Origin: Pseudotabrizicola algicola | GTDB lineage: Bacteria; Pseudomonadota; Alphaproteobacteria; Rhodobacterales; Rhodobacteraceae | DNA: 64,000 nucleotides | Assembly: GCF_010915705.1 (NCBI RefSeq) | Contig: NZ_JAAIKE010000001.1 | Location: 124,001 to 188,000, forward strand | Direction of reading: 5' to 3' | Shown: positions 43,947 to 52,776 of the stretch, one piece after another | Numbering within the stretch: the stretch's first letter is position 1 | How the letters are laid out: each line of letters starts with the position of its first letter | Notes under the pieces: model-generated | Database searches by the model: none | What the model saw: only the letters and a program-made list of their open reading frames with translations | Told to the model about the DNA's origin: nothing | Made by a program: the position numbers and the translations under genes

Positions 43947-45230
43947 ATGCCCAGCTTTGCCGACCATCCCCAGCGCTATGCCATCGTGAACGAGTTGCAC
44001 GCGCGCCCCTTTCCGGCCATCGAGGTGCCGGGGACGGCGGTGTATCTGGCGATCAAGGAGCCGGAGGATGCTGCCAACCGCGACCGCAAGCGGGACCGCG
44101 CGCATCTGCTGGACCTGCTGGACCGCAACGGCAGCGCCCATCCGCAGCCCGAGGCGACGCATTTCTTTGGCGAGATCGGTCGCCACCAGTTGAAATGGGA
44201 GAGCCATACCGAGTTCGTGACCTATTCGGTGTTCGGCAAGGGCGTGTCGGCGCGGGCCTTCGATCCGACCGAGGCGGGGGTGTTTCCCGAGGACTGGCTG
44301 GCGCGGGCGCCGGGCAAGCGGCTGTGTTCGGTGCTGATCCGTATCGAGCATATGCCCGAGGACGAGGCAGAGGCCCTGGCCCGGCTGGAGGACTGGTTTG
44401 TCGGCGAAAGCCTTGCCGTGTCGAAGGTGGTCGACGGGGCGGCGATCGTGGCGGGGGATTTCCGCATCGATCCGGCGGGGCATATGCGCTTTGCCGTGTT
44501 CGTGCGGCCCGGCACCTCGCCGCGCCGGGTGGGGCGGATCGTGCAGCGGTTGTGCGAGGTAGAGACATATCGCGCGATGTCGATGCTGGGTCTGGTGCGG
44601 GTGCGGCATCTGAACGGGCGGCTGAACGCGCTGGACCCGCGGCTTTCGGCGCTGGTGACGGCGCTGGATGGCAACGAGCGCAGCGCCGAGGCGATGCTGC
44701 ATGACCTGCTGGCCATCTCGGCGGAGCTGGAAAGCCTGTCGGTGAAATACACCTTCCGCTTCGGGGCGACGGCGGCCTATGAGGCCATCGTGAACCAGCG
44801 GATCGAGGTGATGCGCGAGGCGCGGATCAACGGGCGCCAGACCTTTGCCGAGTTCATGATGCGCCGCTATGATCCTGCGATGCGCACGGTGAAATCGGCC
44901 GAAAGCCGGTTGCGCAGCATGGCGGAGCGGGCGGCACGGGCGGCGGAACTGCTCAGCACGCGGGTGGATGTGGACCGCTCCGCGCAGAACCAGAAGCTGC
45001 TGGAAAGCATGGACCGCCGCGCGGATGTGCAGCTGCGCTTACAGCGCACGGTGGAAGGGCTGTCGACGGTGGCGATCAGCTATTACGCGATCAACCTTGC
45101 CAGCTATGCGATCTATCCGGTGACCGAGGCCTGGGGCATCTCGAAGGGGATGGGCACGGCGGTGCTGACGCCGGTTGTGCTGCTGGCGGTCTGGCTGATG
45201 GTGCGGCGTATCCGGCATCATCTGGATTGA
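43947..45230 (+). CDS. DUF3422-family membrane-anchored protein
   Basis: A 427-residue protein recognised as DUF3422: N-terminus ELHARPFPAIEVP, a WESHTEFVTYSVF block, a long helical middle with Arg-rich coiled-coil-like segments (about 290-370), and two C-terminal membrane helices (SYYAINLASYAIYPVTEAWG and TAVLTPVVLLAVWLMV). The soluble part probably faces the cytoplasm. The family is common in proteobacteria and has no established function. It is transcribed alone ahead of ccmF. Confidence 0.85.
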   Translation: MPSFADHPQRYAIVNELHARPFPAIEVPGTAVYLAIKEPEDAANRDRKRDRAHLLDLLDRNGSAHPQPEATHFFGEIGRHQLKWESHTEFVTYSVFGKGVSARAFDPTEAGVFPEDWLARAPGKRLCSVLIRIEHMPEDEAEALARLEDWFVGESLAVSKVVDGAAIVAGDFRIDPAGHMRFAVFVRPGTSPRRVGRIVQRLCEVETYRAMSMLGLVRVRHLNGRLNALDPRLSALVTALDGNERSAEAMLHDLLAISAELESLSVKYTFRFGATAAYEAIVNQRIEVMREARINGRQTFAEFMMRRYDPAMRTVKSAESRLRSMAERAARAAELLSTRVDVDRSAQNQKLLESMDRRADVQLRLQRTVEGLSTVAISYYAINLASYAIYPVTEAWGISKGMGTAVLTPVVLLAVWLMVRRIRHHLD

Positions 45231-45339
45231 ACCGGCCCCGCGCGGCCCTGCAAAACTGTGACCGCGACACGGGCGCGCATCCCATAGCGCCGGATGCGGT
45301 TTGGGCCTATGATCTGCACAGCAGCTTGGGAGAGATCGC

Positions 45340-47310
45340 ATGATCGTCGAGTTTGGTCATTTTGCCTTGGTTCTGGCGTTGGCGGTTGCCCTGGTGCAGA
45401 CCGTGGTGCCGATGTGGGGAGCCTACCGCCGCGATCCCGCCCTGATGGCGGTGGCGGAGCCTGCGGCAATGATCCAGTTCGTTCTTGTCCTGGCAAGCTT
45501 TGCGGCGCTGACCTATGCCTTTGTGATGTCGGACTTTTCGCTGAGTCTGGTGGTGCAGAATTCGCACACTCTCAAGCCCATGCTCTACAAGGTGTCGGGT
45601 GTCTGGGGCAACCATGAGGGGTCTTTGCTGCTCTGGGTGGTGATCCTTGCGCTGTTCGGGGCCTGCGCGGCGTGGTTTGGCGGCAATCTGCCGCCGACGC
45701 TGCGCGCGCGGGTGATTGCGGTGCAGGGGTCCATCGGCGTGGCTTTTCTTCTGTTCATGCTGTTTACCTCGAATCCGTTCCTGCGGCTGGCGGTGCCGCC
45801 CTTGGACGGGATGGACCTGAACCCGCTGCTGCAAGACCCCGGCTTGGCCTTTCACCCGCCGTTCCTCTATCTGGGCTATGTCGGGCTGAGCATGGCGTTT
45901 TCCTTTGCGGTCGCCGCGCTGATCGAGGGGCGGGTGGATGCCGCATGGGGTCGCTGGGTGCGTCCGTGGACGCTGGCGGCATGGGTGTTCCTGACCATCG
46001 GCATCGCGCTAGGGTCCTGGTGGGCCTATTACGAGCTTGGCTGGGGCGGGTTCTGGTTCTGGGACCCGGTGGAGAACGCGTCCTTCATGCCGTGGCTGCT
46101 GGCGGCGGCGCTGCTGCATTCCGCCATCGTGGTCGAAAAGCGCGAGAGCCTGAAGGCGTGGACGATCCTGCTGGCGATCATGGCTTTTGGCTTTTCGCTG
46201 ATCGGCACCTTCATCGTGCGGTCAGGGGTGATCACATCTGTGCATTCCTTCGCCAATGACCCCGAGCGCGGGGTGTTCATTCTGATGATCCTCGGCGTGT
46301 TCATGGGCGGCGCGCTGACGCTGTTCGCCTTCCGTGCGGGGGCGATGGAGGCCAAGGGCATCTTTGCGATGGTCAGCCGCGAGTCGGCGCTGGTGGCGAA
46401 CAACCTGCTGCTCTCGGTGGCGGCCTTTGTGGTGTTCATCGGCACCATCTGGCCGCTGCTCGCCGAGCTGTTCTTTGACCGCAAGCTGAGCGTGGGCGAG
46501 CCGTTCTTCAACGCGGCGTTTTCGCCCTTTGCGGTGGCGCTGGCGCTGATCCTGCCGGTGGGTGCGATGATGCCGTGGAAGCGAGGCGAGATCCTGCGCG
46601 CCTTTCGCCCCCTGATGCCGGTGGCAGTTCTGGCCTTTGCGCTGGCCGCCCTTGTCTGGTCGATGCAGACAGGACGCACGGCGCTCGGGCCGGTGGGCGT
46701 GGGCCTCGGGATCTGGGTGGTGCTGGGCGCGGTGGTCGATCTGTGGAGCCGCACGGGGCGCGGGCCGCTGGCGGGACGTCTGGCCCGTCTCGGGCGCCTG
46801 CCGCGCGCCGACTGGGGCAAGGGGACAGCGCATATCGGCCTTGGCATCACGGTGTTTGCGGTCTGCGCCATGCTGGCGTGGAAGACCGAGGATATCCGCA
46901 TCGTGCAAGAGGGTGGCAGCTATCCCCTGGGGCCTTACGAGGTGACACTCGATTCCGTCGATGAGGTGCAGGGGCCGAATTACATCAGCACCATGGCCAC
47001 GATGACGGTGCGGCGTGACGGCGCCGTGGTGGCCCGGCTGACCCCCGAGAAGCGCGTCTATCCGGTGCAGAACATGCCCACCACAGAGGCGGCGATCGAT
47101 TACGGTTTCCTGCGCGACATCTATCTGGTGATTGGCGATCCGCAGGCCAATGGCGGCTATGCGGTGCGCTCCTATATCGAGCCCTTTGCCAATTGGCTTT
47201 GGGCGGGCTGCCTGATCATGTCCTTGGGCGGGCTGCTGAGCCTGACCGACCGGCGCTACCGCGTGGCGGCGGGGGCGAGCCGCCGCACCGCTGCGGTTCC
47301 GGCGGAGTGA
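45340..47310 (+). CDS. ccmF: Cytochrome c haem lyase subunit CcmF
   Basis: CcmF is the large membrane subunit that attaches haem to apocytochrome c in system I. The 656-residue protein has about 15 membrane helices, the Trp-rich WWD-like segment WGGFWFWDPVENASFMPW (about 232-249) and conserved periplasmic histidines. GGGAGAG precedes the ATG. ccmH follows 4 bases later. Cytochrome c maturation is central to photosynthetic electron flow (cytochromes c2 and bc1). Confidence 0.96.
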   Translation: MIVEFGHFALVLALAVALVQTVVPMWGAYRRDPALMAVAEPAAMIQFVLVLASFAALTYAFVMSDFSLSLVVQNSHTLKPMLYKVSGVWGNHEGSLLLWVVILALFGACAAWFGGNLPPTLRARVIAVQGSIGVAFLLFMLFTSNPFLRLAVPPLDGMDLNPLLQDPGLAFHPPFLYLGYVGLSMAFSFAVAALIEGRVDAAWGRWVRPWTLAAWVFLTIGIALGSWWAYYELGWGGFWFWDPVENASFMPWLLAAALLHSAIVVEKRESLKAWTILLAIMAFGFSLIGTFIVRSGVITSVHSFANDPERGVFILMILGVFMGGALTLFAFRAGAMEAKGIFAMVSRESALVANNLLLSVAAFVVFIGTIWPLLAELFFDRKLSVGEPFFNAAFSPFAVALALILPVGAMMPWKRGEILRAFRPLMPVAVLAFALAALVWSMQTGRTALGPVGVGLGIWVVLGAVVDLWSRTGRGPLAGRLARLGRLPRADWGKGTAHIGLGITVFAVCAMLAWKTEDIRIVQEGGSYPLGPYEVTLDSVDEVQGPNYISTMATMTVRRDGAVVARLTPEKRVYPVQNMPTTEAAIDYGFLRDIYLVIGDPQANGGYAVRSYIEPFANWLWAGCLIMSLGGLLSLTDRRYRVAAGASRRTAAVPAE

Positions 47311-47314
47311 GGGG

Positions 47315-47776
47315 ATGAAACACCTCCTCCTTGCCGCGCTCATGGCCTTTGTGCCGCTGTCCCCTGTCTTTGCGGTGCAGCCCGACGAGGTGCTGGCCGA
47401 CCCGGCGCTGGAGGCGCGGGCGCGCGCCATCAGCCGCGATCTGCGCTGCCCTGTCTGTCAGGGGGAATCGATTGACGATTCCAATGCCCCGATCAGCCGC
47501 GACCTGCGGCTTGTGGTGCGCGAGCGGATCATGGCCGGAGACAGCGACGCCGAGGTGATCGATTTCGTCGTCAGCCGTTACGGCGAATTCGTGCTGTTCA
47601 ACCCGCGCGCCGAAGGGGCCAACCTGATCCTTTGGCTGGCAGGGCCGGCGGTTCTGCTGCTGGGGGGCATCGGTGCCTTTGGCTATATCCGGCGGCGCGG
47701 GCAGGCCGGCGGCGCGGCGGCGGTGCCGCTCAGCCCCGAAGAACAGGCGCGACTGCGCGATCTTATGGGCAAGTGA
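47315..47776 (+). CDS. ccmH: Cytochrome c maturation protein CcmH (CcmH/Ccl2 thioredoxin-like)
   Basis: The 153-residue protein has a cleavable signal peptide (about 1-20), the redox motif LRCPVCQG (Cys45, Cys48) that reduces apocytochrome c thiols, and a C-terminal membrane helix (LILWLAGPAVLLLGGIGAFG). It partners CcmF and is translated directly after it. This is the short CcmH form, without the TPR domain of E. coli CcmH. Confidence 0.95.
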   Translation: MKHLLLAALMAFVPLSPVFAVQPDEVLADPALEARARAISRDLRCPVCQGESIDDSNAPISRDLRLVVRERIMAGDSDAEVIDFVVSRYGEFVLFNPRAEGANLILWLAGPAVLLLGGIGAFGYIRRRGQAGGAAAVPLSPEEQARLRDLMGK

Positions 47777-47844
47777 CGCGGCGTTTGGCCTTTTCTTGCC
47801 ATCCGGTGCGGATAGTCTGACGCGCAGGCGTTGAGGGGGACCCG

Positions 47845-48621
47845 ATGGACTATCAGACGATCAGCGTGACCGAAGCCGGTGGGGTGGCAACACTGACCCT
47901 CGACCGGCCCGAGGTGATGAATGCACTTTCCAGCCAGATGCGTGCCGAACTGCTTGACGCGCTGCGCCATGCAGGGCGATCGGCCCGCGTGATCGTGCTG
48001 ACGGGGGCAGGGCGCGCCTTTTGCTCGGGCCAGGATCTGGGCGACCGCGCCAAGATTGCCGAGATCGACTTGGAGCGCACGCTGCGCGACGAGTATGAGC
48101 CGCTCTTGCGCGCGATCATGGATTGCCCGGTGCCAACCATCGCGGCGGTGAACGGGGCGGCGGCAGGGGCGGGGGCCAATCTGGCGCTGGCCTGCGATGT
48201 GGTGATCGCGGCGCAAAGCGCCAGCTTCATCCAGGCCTTCACCCGCATCGGGCTGATGCCGGATGCGGGCGGCACCTATTGGCTGCCGCGTCAGGTCGGT
48301 TTTGCCCGCGCGATGGGGGCGATGCTGTTTGCCGACAAGATCACGGCGGCGCAGGCGGCGGACTGGGGGATGATCTGGGAGGCGGTGCCGGACGAGGCCT
48401 TCGCCGACCATATCGCGGCCCGCGCCGGGGCCTTGGCCAAGGGGCCGACGGTGGCCTATCGCGGGGTCAAGCAGGCGCTGCGGCAAAGCTATGCCAATGA
48501 TCTGGAGGCGCAACTGGCGCTAGAGGCGCGCCTGCAGGGGGCCTGCGGGCGGACGCGCGATTTCATGGAGGGCGTGGTGGCCTTCCTCGACAAGCGCCCG
48601 GCCGCGTTCGAAGGACGCTGA
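47845..48621 (+). CDS. Enoyl-CoA hydratase/isomerase family protein (PaaG-like)
   Basis: A 258-residue crotonase-fold protein. The oxyanion-hole regions GRAFCSGQDLGDR (about 55-67) and NGAAAGAGANLALACD are present, and FTRIGLMPDAGGTYWLPR resembles PaaG (epoxyphenylacetyl-CoA isomerase), which has Asp at the catalytic position. No other phenylacetate gene is near, so a general fatty-acid role is equally possible. It is 68 bases after ccmH; a terminator hairpin follows. Confidence 0.88.
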   Translation: MDYQTISVTEAGGVATLTLDRPEVMNALSSQMRAELLDALRHAGRSARVIVLTGAGRAFCSGQDLGDRAKIAEIDLERTLRDEYEPLLRAIMDCPVPTIAAVNGAAAGAGANLALACDVVIAAQSASFIQAFTRIGLMPDAGGTYWLPRQVGFARAMGAMLFADKITAAQAADWGMIWEAVPDEAFADHIAARAGALAKGPTVAYRGVKQALRQSYANDLEAQLALEARLQGACGRTRDFMEGVVAFLDKRPAAFEGR

Positions 48622-48626
48622 AAGGC

Positions 48627-48656
48627 AGCCCCCGGCGCGGCGGACGCGCGGGGGCT
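48627..48656. terminator. Hairpin terminator between convergent genes
   Basis: A stem of about 12 bp with one bulged G (AGCCCCCGGCGCG against CGCGCGGGGGCT) and a short loop, lying between the ends of the crotonase gene and the minus-strand ilv operon. No strong T-run; likely shared by both directions. Confidence 0.65.
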
Positions 48657-48665
48657 TCCTTCGGG

Positions 48666-49055
48666 TCAGCCGCCGTTGCCCTGCGGCTGCGGTGCGGGGC
48701 AGGGTTGCAGCAGACGGATGCCGCGTTCGGTCATGATGACCACGACCTCGGACGCTTCCTCGCCCTCCACCCCCAGCAGGGGCGCGCGGGCGGCCAGAAC
48801 CCGCCCAACGGGTTCGGACATGCCCTCTTCGGTCATGGTGCCTTCAAACAGCAGCACATTCAGGCCGCGCACGCTCTGCGGATCGTCAAGGCGGATCGCC
48901 CCACCTTCGCCGCCCGGAAAGTAGCTTTCGCGGTCATAGCGTGCTTCGGCATATGCGCCGCATTGCTCGGGCTTGCCGTAATCGGCATAGGGCTGCGCGA
49001 CAAGCGGCGTGGCGCAGAGGGCGGCGGCGGCGGCCGAGAGGACCAGCGCCCGCAT
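48666..49055 (-). CDS. Small secreted protein of unknown function, coupled to ilvN
   Basis: I do not recognise this 129-residue protein. It has a clear signal peptide (MRALVLSAAAAALCATPLVA, cleavage near residue 21) and an acidic mature part with two cysteines (EQCGAYAEARYD and LLQPCPAP). Its ATG shares one base with the ilvN stop (TGATG), and a GTG one codon upstream is also possible. That coupling places it in the ilvB-ilvN operon, though a periplasmic protein has no obvious part in branched-chain amino acid synthesis. Confidence 0.7.
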   Translation of the reverse strand: MRALVLSAAAAALCATPLVAQPYADYGKPEQCGAYAEARYDRESYFPGGEGGAIRLDDPQSVRGLNVLLFEGTMTEEGMSEPVGRVLAARAPLLGVEGEEASEVVVIMTERGIRLLQPCPAPQPQGNGG

Positions 49056-49615
49056 CACGCGCCCCGCGCCAGCGCGGCGACGCCGGTGCGCGCAATCTCG
49101 CGCAGGCCCAAGGGGCGCATCAATTCGGCAAAGCTGTCGATCTTCTCGGGCGTGCCGGTCATCTCGAACACAAAGGATTCCAGCGTGCTGTCCACCACAT
49201 GCGCGCGGAAGATCTCGGCCAGCCGCAGCGCCTCGATCCGGTGTTCGCCCTTGCCCGCCACCTTGAACAGCGCCAGTTCGCGCTGCACCGAAGGGCCTTC
49301 CTCGGTCAGGTCATGCACCTCGTGCACCGGCACGATGCGCGCCAGTTGCGCCTTGATCTGCGCGATGATCTGCGGCGTGCCGCGCGTCACGATGGTGATG
49401 CGGCTCAGATGGCCGGTGTGATCGGTCTCGGCGACGGTCAGGCTTTCGATGTTATAGCCGCGTCCCGAGAACAGCCCGATCACCCGCGCCAGAACCCCCG
49501 GCTCGTTGTCGACGATCACGGCCAGCGTGTGGCTCTCGATCACCTCGGCATAGGGATCGCGCAGGTCATAGGCGGAATGGCTGGTCGAGCCGGTTTTGAT
49601 ATTGAGCGGCGACAT
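49055..49615 (-). CDS. ilvN: Acetolactate synthase small (regulatory) subunit
   Basis: The 186-residue subunit starts with an ACT domain (HTLAVIVDNEPGVLARVIGL, GYNIESLTVAETD) that binds valine for feedback control and activates the large subunit, followed by the C-terminal regulatory domain. The length is that of IlvH/IlvN of alphaproteobacteria. It follows ilvB across a gap that holds a dispersed repeat. Confidence 0.95.
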   Translation of the reverse strand: MSPLNIKTGSTSHSAYDLRDPYAEVIESHTLAVIVDNEPGVLARVIGLFSGRGYNIESLTVAETDHTGHLSRITIVTRGTPQIIAQIKAQLARIVPVHEVHDLTEEGPSVQRELALFKVAGKGEHRIEALRLAEIFRAHVVDSTLESFVFEMTGTPEKIDSFAELMRPLGLREIARTGVAALARGA

Positions 49616-49629
49616 GGGCCTGCCCTTTC

Positions 49630-49674
49630 ATCTGTTCATAAATATCCTGGGGGTCCGGGGGCAAAGCCCCCGGG
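49630..49674. repeat. Dispersed intergenic repeat, copy 2, between ilvB and ilvN
   Basis: Contains ATAAATATCCTGGGGG and a hairpin CCGGGGGC-AAA-GCCCCCGG (49655-49673), the same layout as the copies at 20094, 56368 and 61708. It lies in the 87-bp gap between two co-transcribed subunit genes, opposite in orientation to the operon. Confidence 0.65.
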
Positions 49675-49702
49675 AGTTCAGCAAAAGATCACGCGGCAGG
49701 CT

Positions 49703-51457
49703 TCACACCAACACCGCGCCCTTCGCCCCGATCACGCCTTGCGTATCGGCATCGCCGAGCAGCATCTCGTTGTGCGGCTTGCCTGACGGGATCATCGGGA
49801 AGCAGTTCTCGTGCTTTTCAACCAGGCAATCAAAGATCACCGGACCGTCATAGCGGATCATCTCCATGATCGCATCGTCGAGGTCTTTTGGATCATCGAC
49901 CTTGATGCCCTTGCAGCCGAAGGCCTCGGCCAGTTTCACGAAATCGGGCAGGGATTCCGACCAGCTTTGGCTATACCGCTCGCCATGCAGCAATTCCTGC
50001 CACTGGCGCACCATGCCGAGGCGTTCGTTGTTCAGGATGAACTGCTTCACCGGCGCGCGGAACTGCATGGCGGTGCCCATTTCCTGCATGTTCATCAGCC
50101 AGCTTGCCTCGCCCGCCACGTTGATCACCAGCGCGTCGGGATGGGCGATCTGCACGCCGATGGAGGCGGGCAGGCCATAGCCCATGGTGCCGAGCCCGCC
50201 CGAGGTCATCCAGCGGTTCGGGTCCTCGAACCCGAGGAACTGCGCCGCCCACATCTGGTGCTGGCCCACTTCGGTGGTGATGTAGCGGTCCATGCCCTTG
50301 GTCAGCGCCTCGAGCCGTTCCAGCGCGTATTGCGGTTTGATGATGCTGGTCGAGTTCTTGTAGGTCAGGCATTTCACCGCCCGCCATTCGTTGATCTGCG
50401 TCCACCATTTGGCCAGACCGGCCTTGTTCACCTTGCGCCCGCGCGATTTCCAGATGCGCAGCAGGTCTTCCAGCACATGGCCCACATCGCCGAGGATCGG
50501 CACGTCGACACGCACCACCTTGTTGATGGAGGAGGCGTCGATGTCGATATGCGCCTTGCGCGAATTGGGGCTGAAATCCTTGATGCGGCCGGTGATGCGG
50601 TCGTCAAAGCGGGCGCCGATGTTGATCATCAGATCGCAGCCGTGCATGGCAAGGTTGGCTTCATAGAGCCCGTGCATCCCCAGCATGCCCAGCCAGTTCT
50701 TTCCGCTTGCCGGATAGGCGCCGAGCCCCATCAGGGTGGAGGTGACGGGAAAGCCGGTGGCCTCGGCCAGTTCGCGCAGGAGCTGGCTGGCGGCGGGGCC
50801 GGAGTTGATGACGCCGCCCCCCGTATAGAGGATCGGGCGTTCCGCGGTCTCGATCATCTCGACCAGACGGGTGATCTGGTCGATGTCGCCCTTCAGCTTG
50901 GGCTGGTAATGGCTGGTCTTGATCTTTTCCTTCACCGTGTAATCGGCGGTGGCGAATTGCACGTCCTTGGGAATGTCGATCAGCACCGGGCCGGGGCGGC
51001 CCGAGCGCGCGACGTGGAAGGCCTGATGGATAGTGGCCGAGAGGTTGGCGGTGTCTTTCACCAGCCAGTTCATCTTGGTGCAGGGGCGGGTGATGCCCAC
51101 CGTGTCGGCCTCCTGGAAGCCGTCGGTGCCGATCATGAAGGTGGGCACCTGACCCGTCAGCACCACAAGCGGGATGGAATCCATCAGCGCGTCGACCAGG
51201 CCGGTCACGGCGTTGGTGGCACCGGGGCCGGAGGTCACCAGCGCCACGCCCACCTTGCCGGTGGACCGCGCATAGCCTTCGGCCATGTGGATGGCGCCCT
51301 GTTCGTGGCGGACAAGGATGTGGCGGATGTCGTTTTGCTGAAAGATCTCGTCGTAGATCGGCAGGACCGCGCCGCCGGGATAGCCAAAGACCACTTCAAC
51401 GCCTTGATCCTTCAGCGCCTGCACCACCATCCGGGCACCCGTCATCGCCTGTGTCAT
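49703..51457 (-). CDS. ilvB: Acetolactate synthase large subunit
   Basis: The 584-residue catalytic subunit makes acetolactate or acetohydroxybutyrate for valine, leucine and isoleucine. It shows GYPGGAVLPIYDEI and HEQGAIHMAEGYAR at the N-terminal thiamine domain, the FAD region in the middle, and the C-terminal thiamine-diphosphate site VAGEASWLMNMQEM followed by NNERLGMVRQWQ. Expression is probably set by the attenuator and leader peptide upstream. Confidence 0.96.
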   Translation of the reverse strand: MTQAMTGARMVVQALKDQGVEVVFGYPGGAVLPIYDEIFQQNDIRHILVRHEQGAIHMAEGYARSTGKVGVALVTSGPGATNAVTGLVDALMDSIPLVVLTGQVPTFMIGTDGFQEADTVGITRPCTKMNWLVKDTANLSATIHQAFHVARSGRPGPVLIDIPKDVQFATADYTVKEKIKTSHYQPKLKGDIDQITRLVEMIETAERPILYTGGGVINSGPAASQLLRELAEATGFPVTSTLMGLGAYPASGKNWLGMLGMHGLYEANLAMHGCDLMINIGARFDDRITGRIKDFSPNSRKAHIDIDASSINKVVRVDVPILGDVGHVLEDLLRIWKSRGRKVNKAGLAKWWTQINEWRAVKCLTYKNSTSIIKPQYALERLEALTKGMDRYITTEVGQHQMWAAQFLGFEDPNRWMTSGGLGTMGYGLPASIGVQIAHPDALVINVAGEASWLMNMQEMGTAMQFRAPVKQFILNNERLGMVRQWQELLHGERYSQSWSESLPDFVKLAEAFGCKGIKVDDPKDLDDAIMEMIRYDGPVIFDCLVEKHENCFPMIPSGKPHNEMLLGDADTQGVIGAKGAVLV

Positions 51458-51506
51458 CGTCCGTTTCTCCGCCTGTGCCAGTCTTGCCTAATCTGTCTGT
51501 CGCAAC

Positions 51507-51575
51507 AAAAAGCCCCCGGGGTTTCCGGGGGCGCATGGGAACCTGTTATGGTCAACCGTTACCGGCCCATGCGCC
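51507..51575 (-). promoter_or_regulatory. ilvBN transcription attenuator (terminator/antiterminator)
   Basis: On the minus strand, 50 bases before ilvB, GCCCCCGG/CCGGGGGC... forms an 8-bp terminator stem (51512-51532) followed by TTTTT (51511-51507). The 5' flank of that stem, CCCATGCGCC (51539-51530), is perfectly complementary to GGCGCATGGG (51575-51566) inside the leader peptide, giving a competing 10-bp antiterminator. A ribosome completing the leader would cover the upstream arm and let the terminator form; one stalled at Leu/Ile/Val codons would leave it free. Confidence 0.85.
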
Positions 51576-51606
51576 AAAAACCCCCAAGTACGAGAATGTG
51601 CAGCAT
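51559..51606 (-). CDS. ilv leader peptide (15 residues)
   Basis: ATG at 51606, preceded 5 bases upstream by GGAGGGGG, encodes MLHILVLGGFWRMGR and stops at TAA (51561-51559). Residues 2-7 are Leu-His-Ile-Leu-Val-Leu, i.e. five of six are branched-chain residues, the end products of the ilvBN pathway. The last codons overlap the upstream arm of the antiterminator. This is the classical layout of an amino-acid-sensing attenuator. Confidence 0.85.
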   Translation of the reverse strand: MLHILVLGGFWRMGR

Positions 51607-51635
51607 CGCCGCCCCCTCCAAACCTTCCGCTGGGC

Positions 51636-51664
51636 AAACTATGGCGGCATCTGGGGGGCGTCAA
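51636..51664 (-). promoter_or_regulatory. Predicted ilv promoter
   Basis: Minus-strand TTGACG (51664-51659) and, after 17 bases, TAGTTT (51641-51636); CATAGT at 15-base spacing is an alternative -10. Transcription from near 51630 would include the leader peptide ribosome site. Pattern-based. Confidence 0.45.
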
Positions 51665-51794
51665 CCGCAAAAAACTGAATAATCTGTCGCAAGGGGTGGC
51701 TATTTTTGATTTTTTCTTACGTTTGCGTGATAGTCGCGGCAACTTATGAAAAAGAACGCTGCGTTTTGGCCTCTGCCGCGCAAAGGTGAGTCGC

Positions 51795-51819
51795 AAGGAA
51801 AGCCCCGCCGGTGCGGGGC
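51795..51819 (-). terminator. Intrinsic terminator of the cation antiporter gene
   Basis: On the minus strand GCCCCGC-ACCG-GCGGGGC (7-bp stem) is followed by TTTCCTT. It lies 43 bases after the antiporter stop and separates it from the ilv promoter. Confidence 0.75.
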
Positions 51820-51861
51820 ACGGGCGGGGCGAGGGGGGCTTGGGTGGCGCTGCGCGTTCGG

Positions 51862-52776
51862 TCAGGCCATGATGAGGGCGACATAGCCTGCGTAGATCGC
51901 GAGGAGCGCCACACCGGCAAGGCGGGGGATGCCCTTGAGCAGCACCGCGAAAAGCACCAGCAGCAGGGCGGTTCCCGCCACCCAGGGCATGTCAGCGCTG
52001 GCAAAGCGCGGATCGGCGGGGATGGGCAGGATCAGCGCGGTGATGCCGAGGATCGAGAAGATGTTGAAGATGTTCGAGCCGATCACGTTGCCGACCGCGA
52101 TCTCGGTCTGTTTGCGGAAGGCGGCGATCACGCTTGTCGCCAGTTCGGGCAGGCTGGTGCCGACTGCGACGACCGTCAGGCCGATCACCGCCTCGGAGAC
52201 GCCGAAGGTGCGGGCGATCTCGGTGGCGCTGTCGACCAGAAGCCGCGCGCCGATCACCAGAACGATAAGCCCGCCGATCGTCTGCGCGATGGAGATGGGC
52301 ATCGAGGACGGCGGTTCGGCATCAAGATCGGGTTCCTCCTTGCCGAGGAAAAAGGCCATGCCCATGAACACGGCCAGACCGGCCAGCAGGATCACCCCGT
52401 CAAGGCGCGAGATTGACCCGTCGAGCAGCATGATCCAGAGCGCGGCGGTGGCGACCACCATCACCCCCAGATCGCGCCAGACCTTGCGCAAGGGGATCAT
52501 CAGCGCGGCGATGGCTGCCGAGGTGCCGAGGATCAAGAGGATATTGGCGACGTTCGATCCCAGCACATTGCCGATGGCGATGGCGGGCTGGCCGGCCATT
52601 GCGGCCTGTATGGACACCAGAAGCTCGGGCGCCGAGGTGCCGAAGCCCACGATGGTCAGGCCGATGACCATGGGGGAAAGGTTGAAGTGACGCGCAATGT
52701 TCGATGCGCCGCGCACCAGATATTCGCCGCCGAGGAACAGGGCGACGAGCCCGATGCAAAACAGAAGATAGGTCAA
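51862..52776 (-). CDS. Calcium/sodium (CaCA-family) antiporter, YrbG-like
   Basis: A membrane protein with about ten helices in two inverted halves. Both halves carry the ion-binding alpha-repeat motifs: GFGTSAPELLVSI followed by GNVLGSNVANILLILG, and AVGTSLPELATSV followed by GNVIGSNIFNIFSILG. This is diagnostic for CaCA exchangers. No ATG fits the start; the TTG at 52776 has GGGGA 7 bases upstream and begins just before the first helix (304 residues). A longer open frame upstream reads as non-membrane sequence. The transported ion is not certain. Confidence 0.92.
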   Translation of the reverse strand: MTYLLFCIGLVALFLGGEYLVRGASNIARHFNLSPMVIGLTIVGFGTSAPELLVSIQAAMAGQPAIAIGNVLGSNVANILLILGTSAAIAALMIPLRKVWRDLGVMVVATAALWIMLLDGSISRLDGVILLAGLAVFMGMAFFLGKEEPDLDAEPPSSMPISIAQTIGGLIVLVIGARLLVDSATEIARTFGVSEAVIGLTVVAVGTSLPELATSVIAAFRKQTEIAVGNVIGSNIFNIFSILGITALILPIPADPRFASADMPWVAGTALLLVLFAVLLKGIPRLAGVALLAIYAGYVALIMA

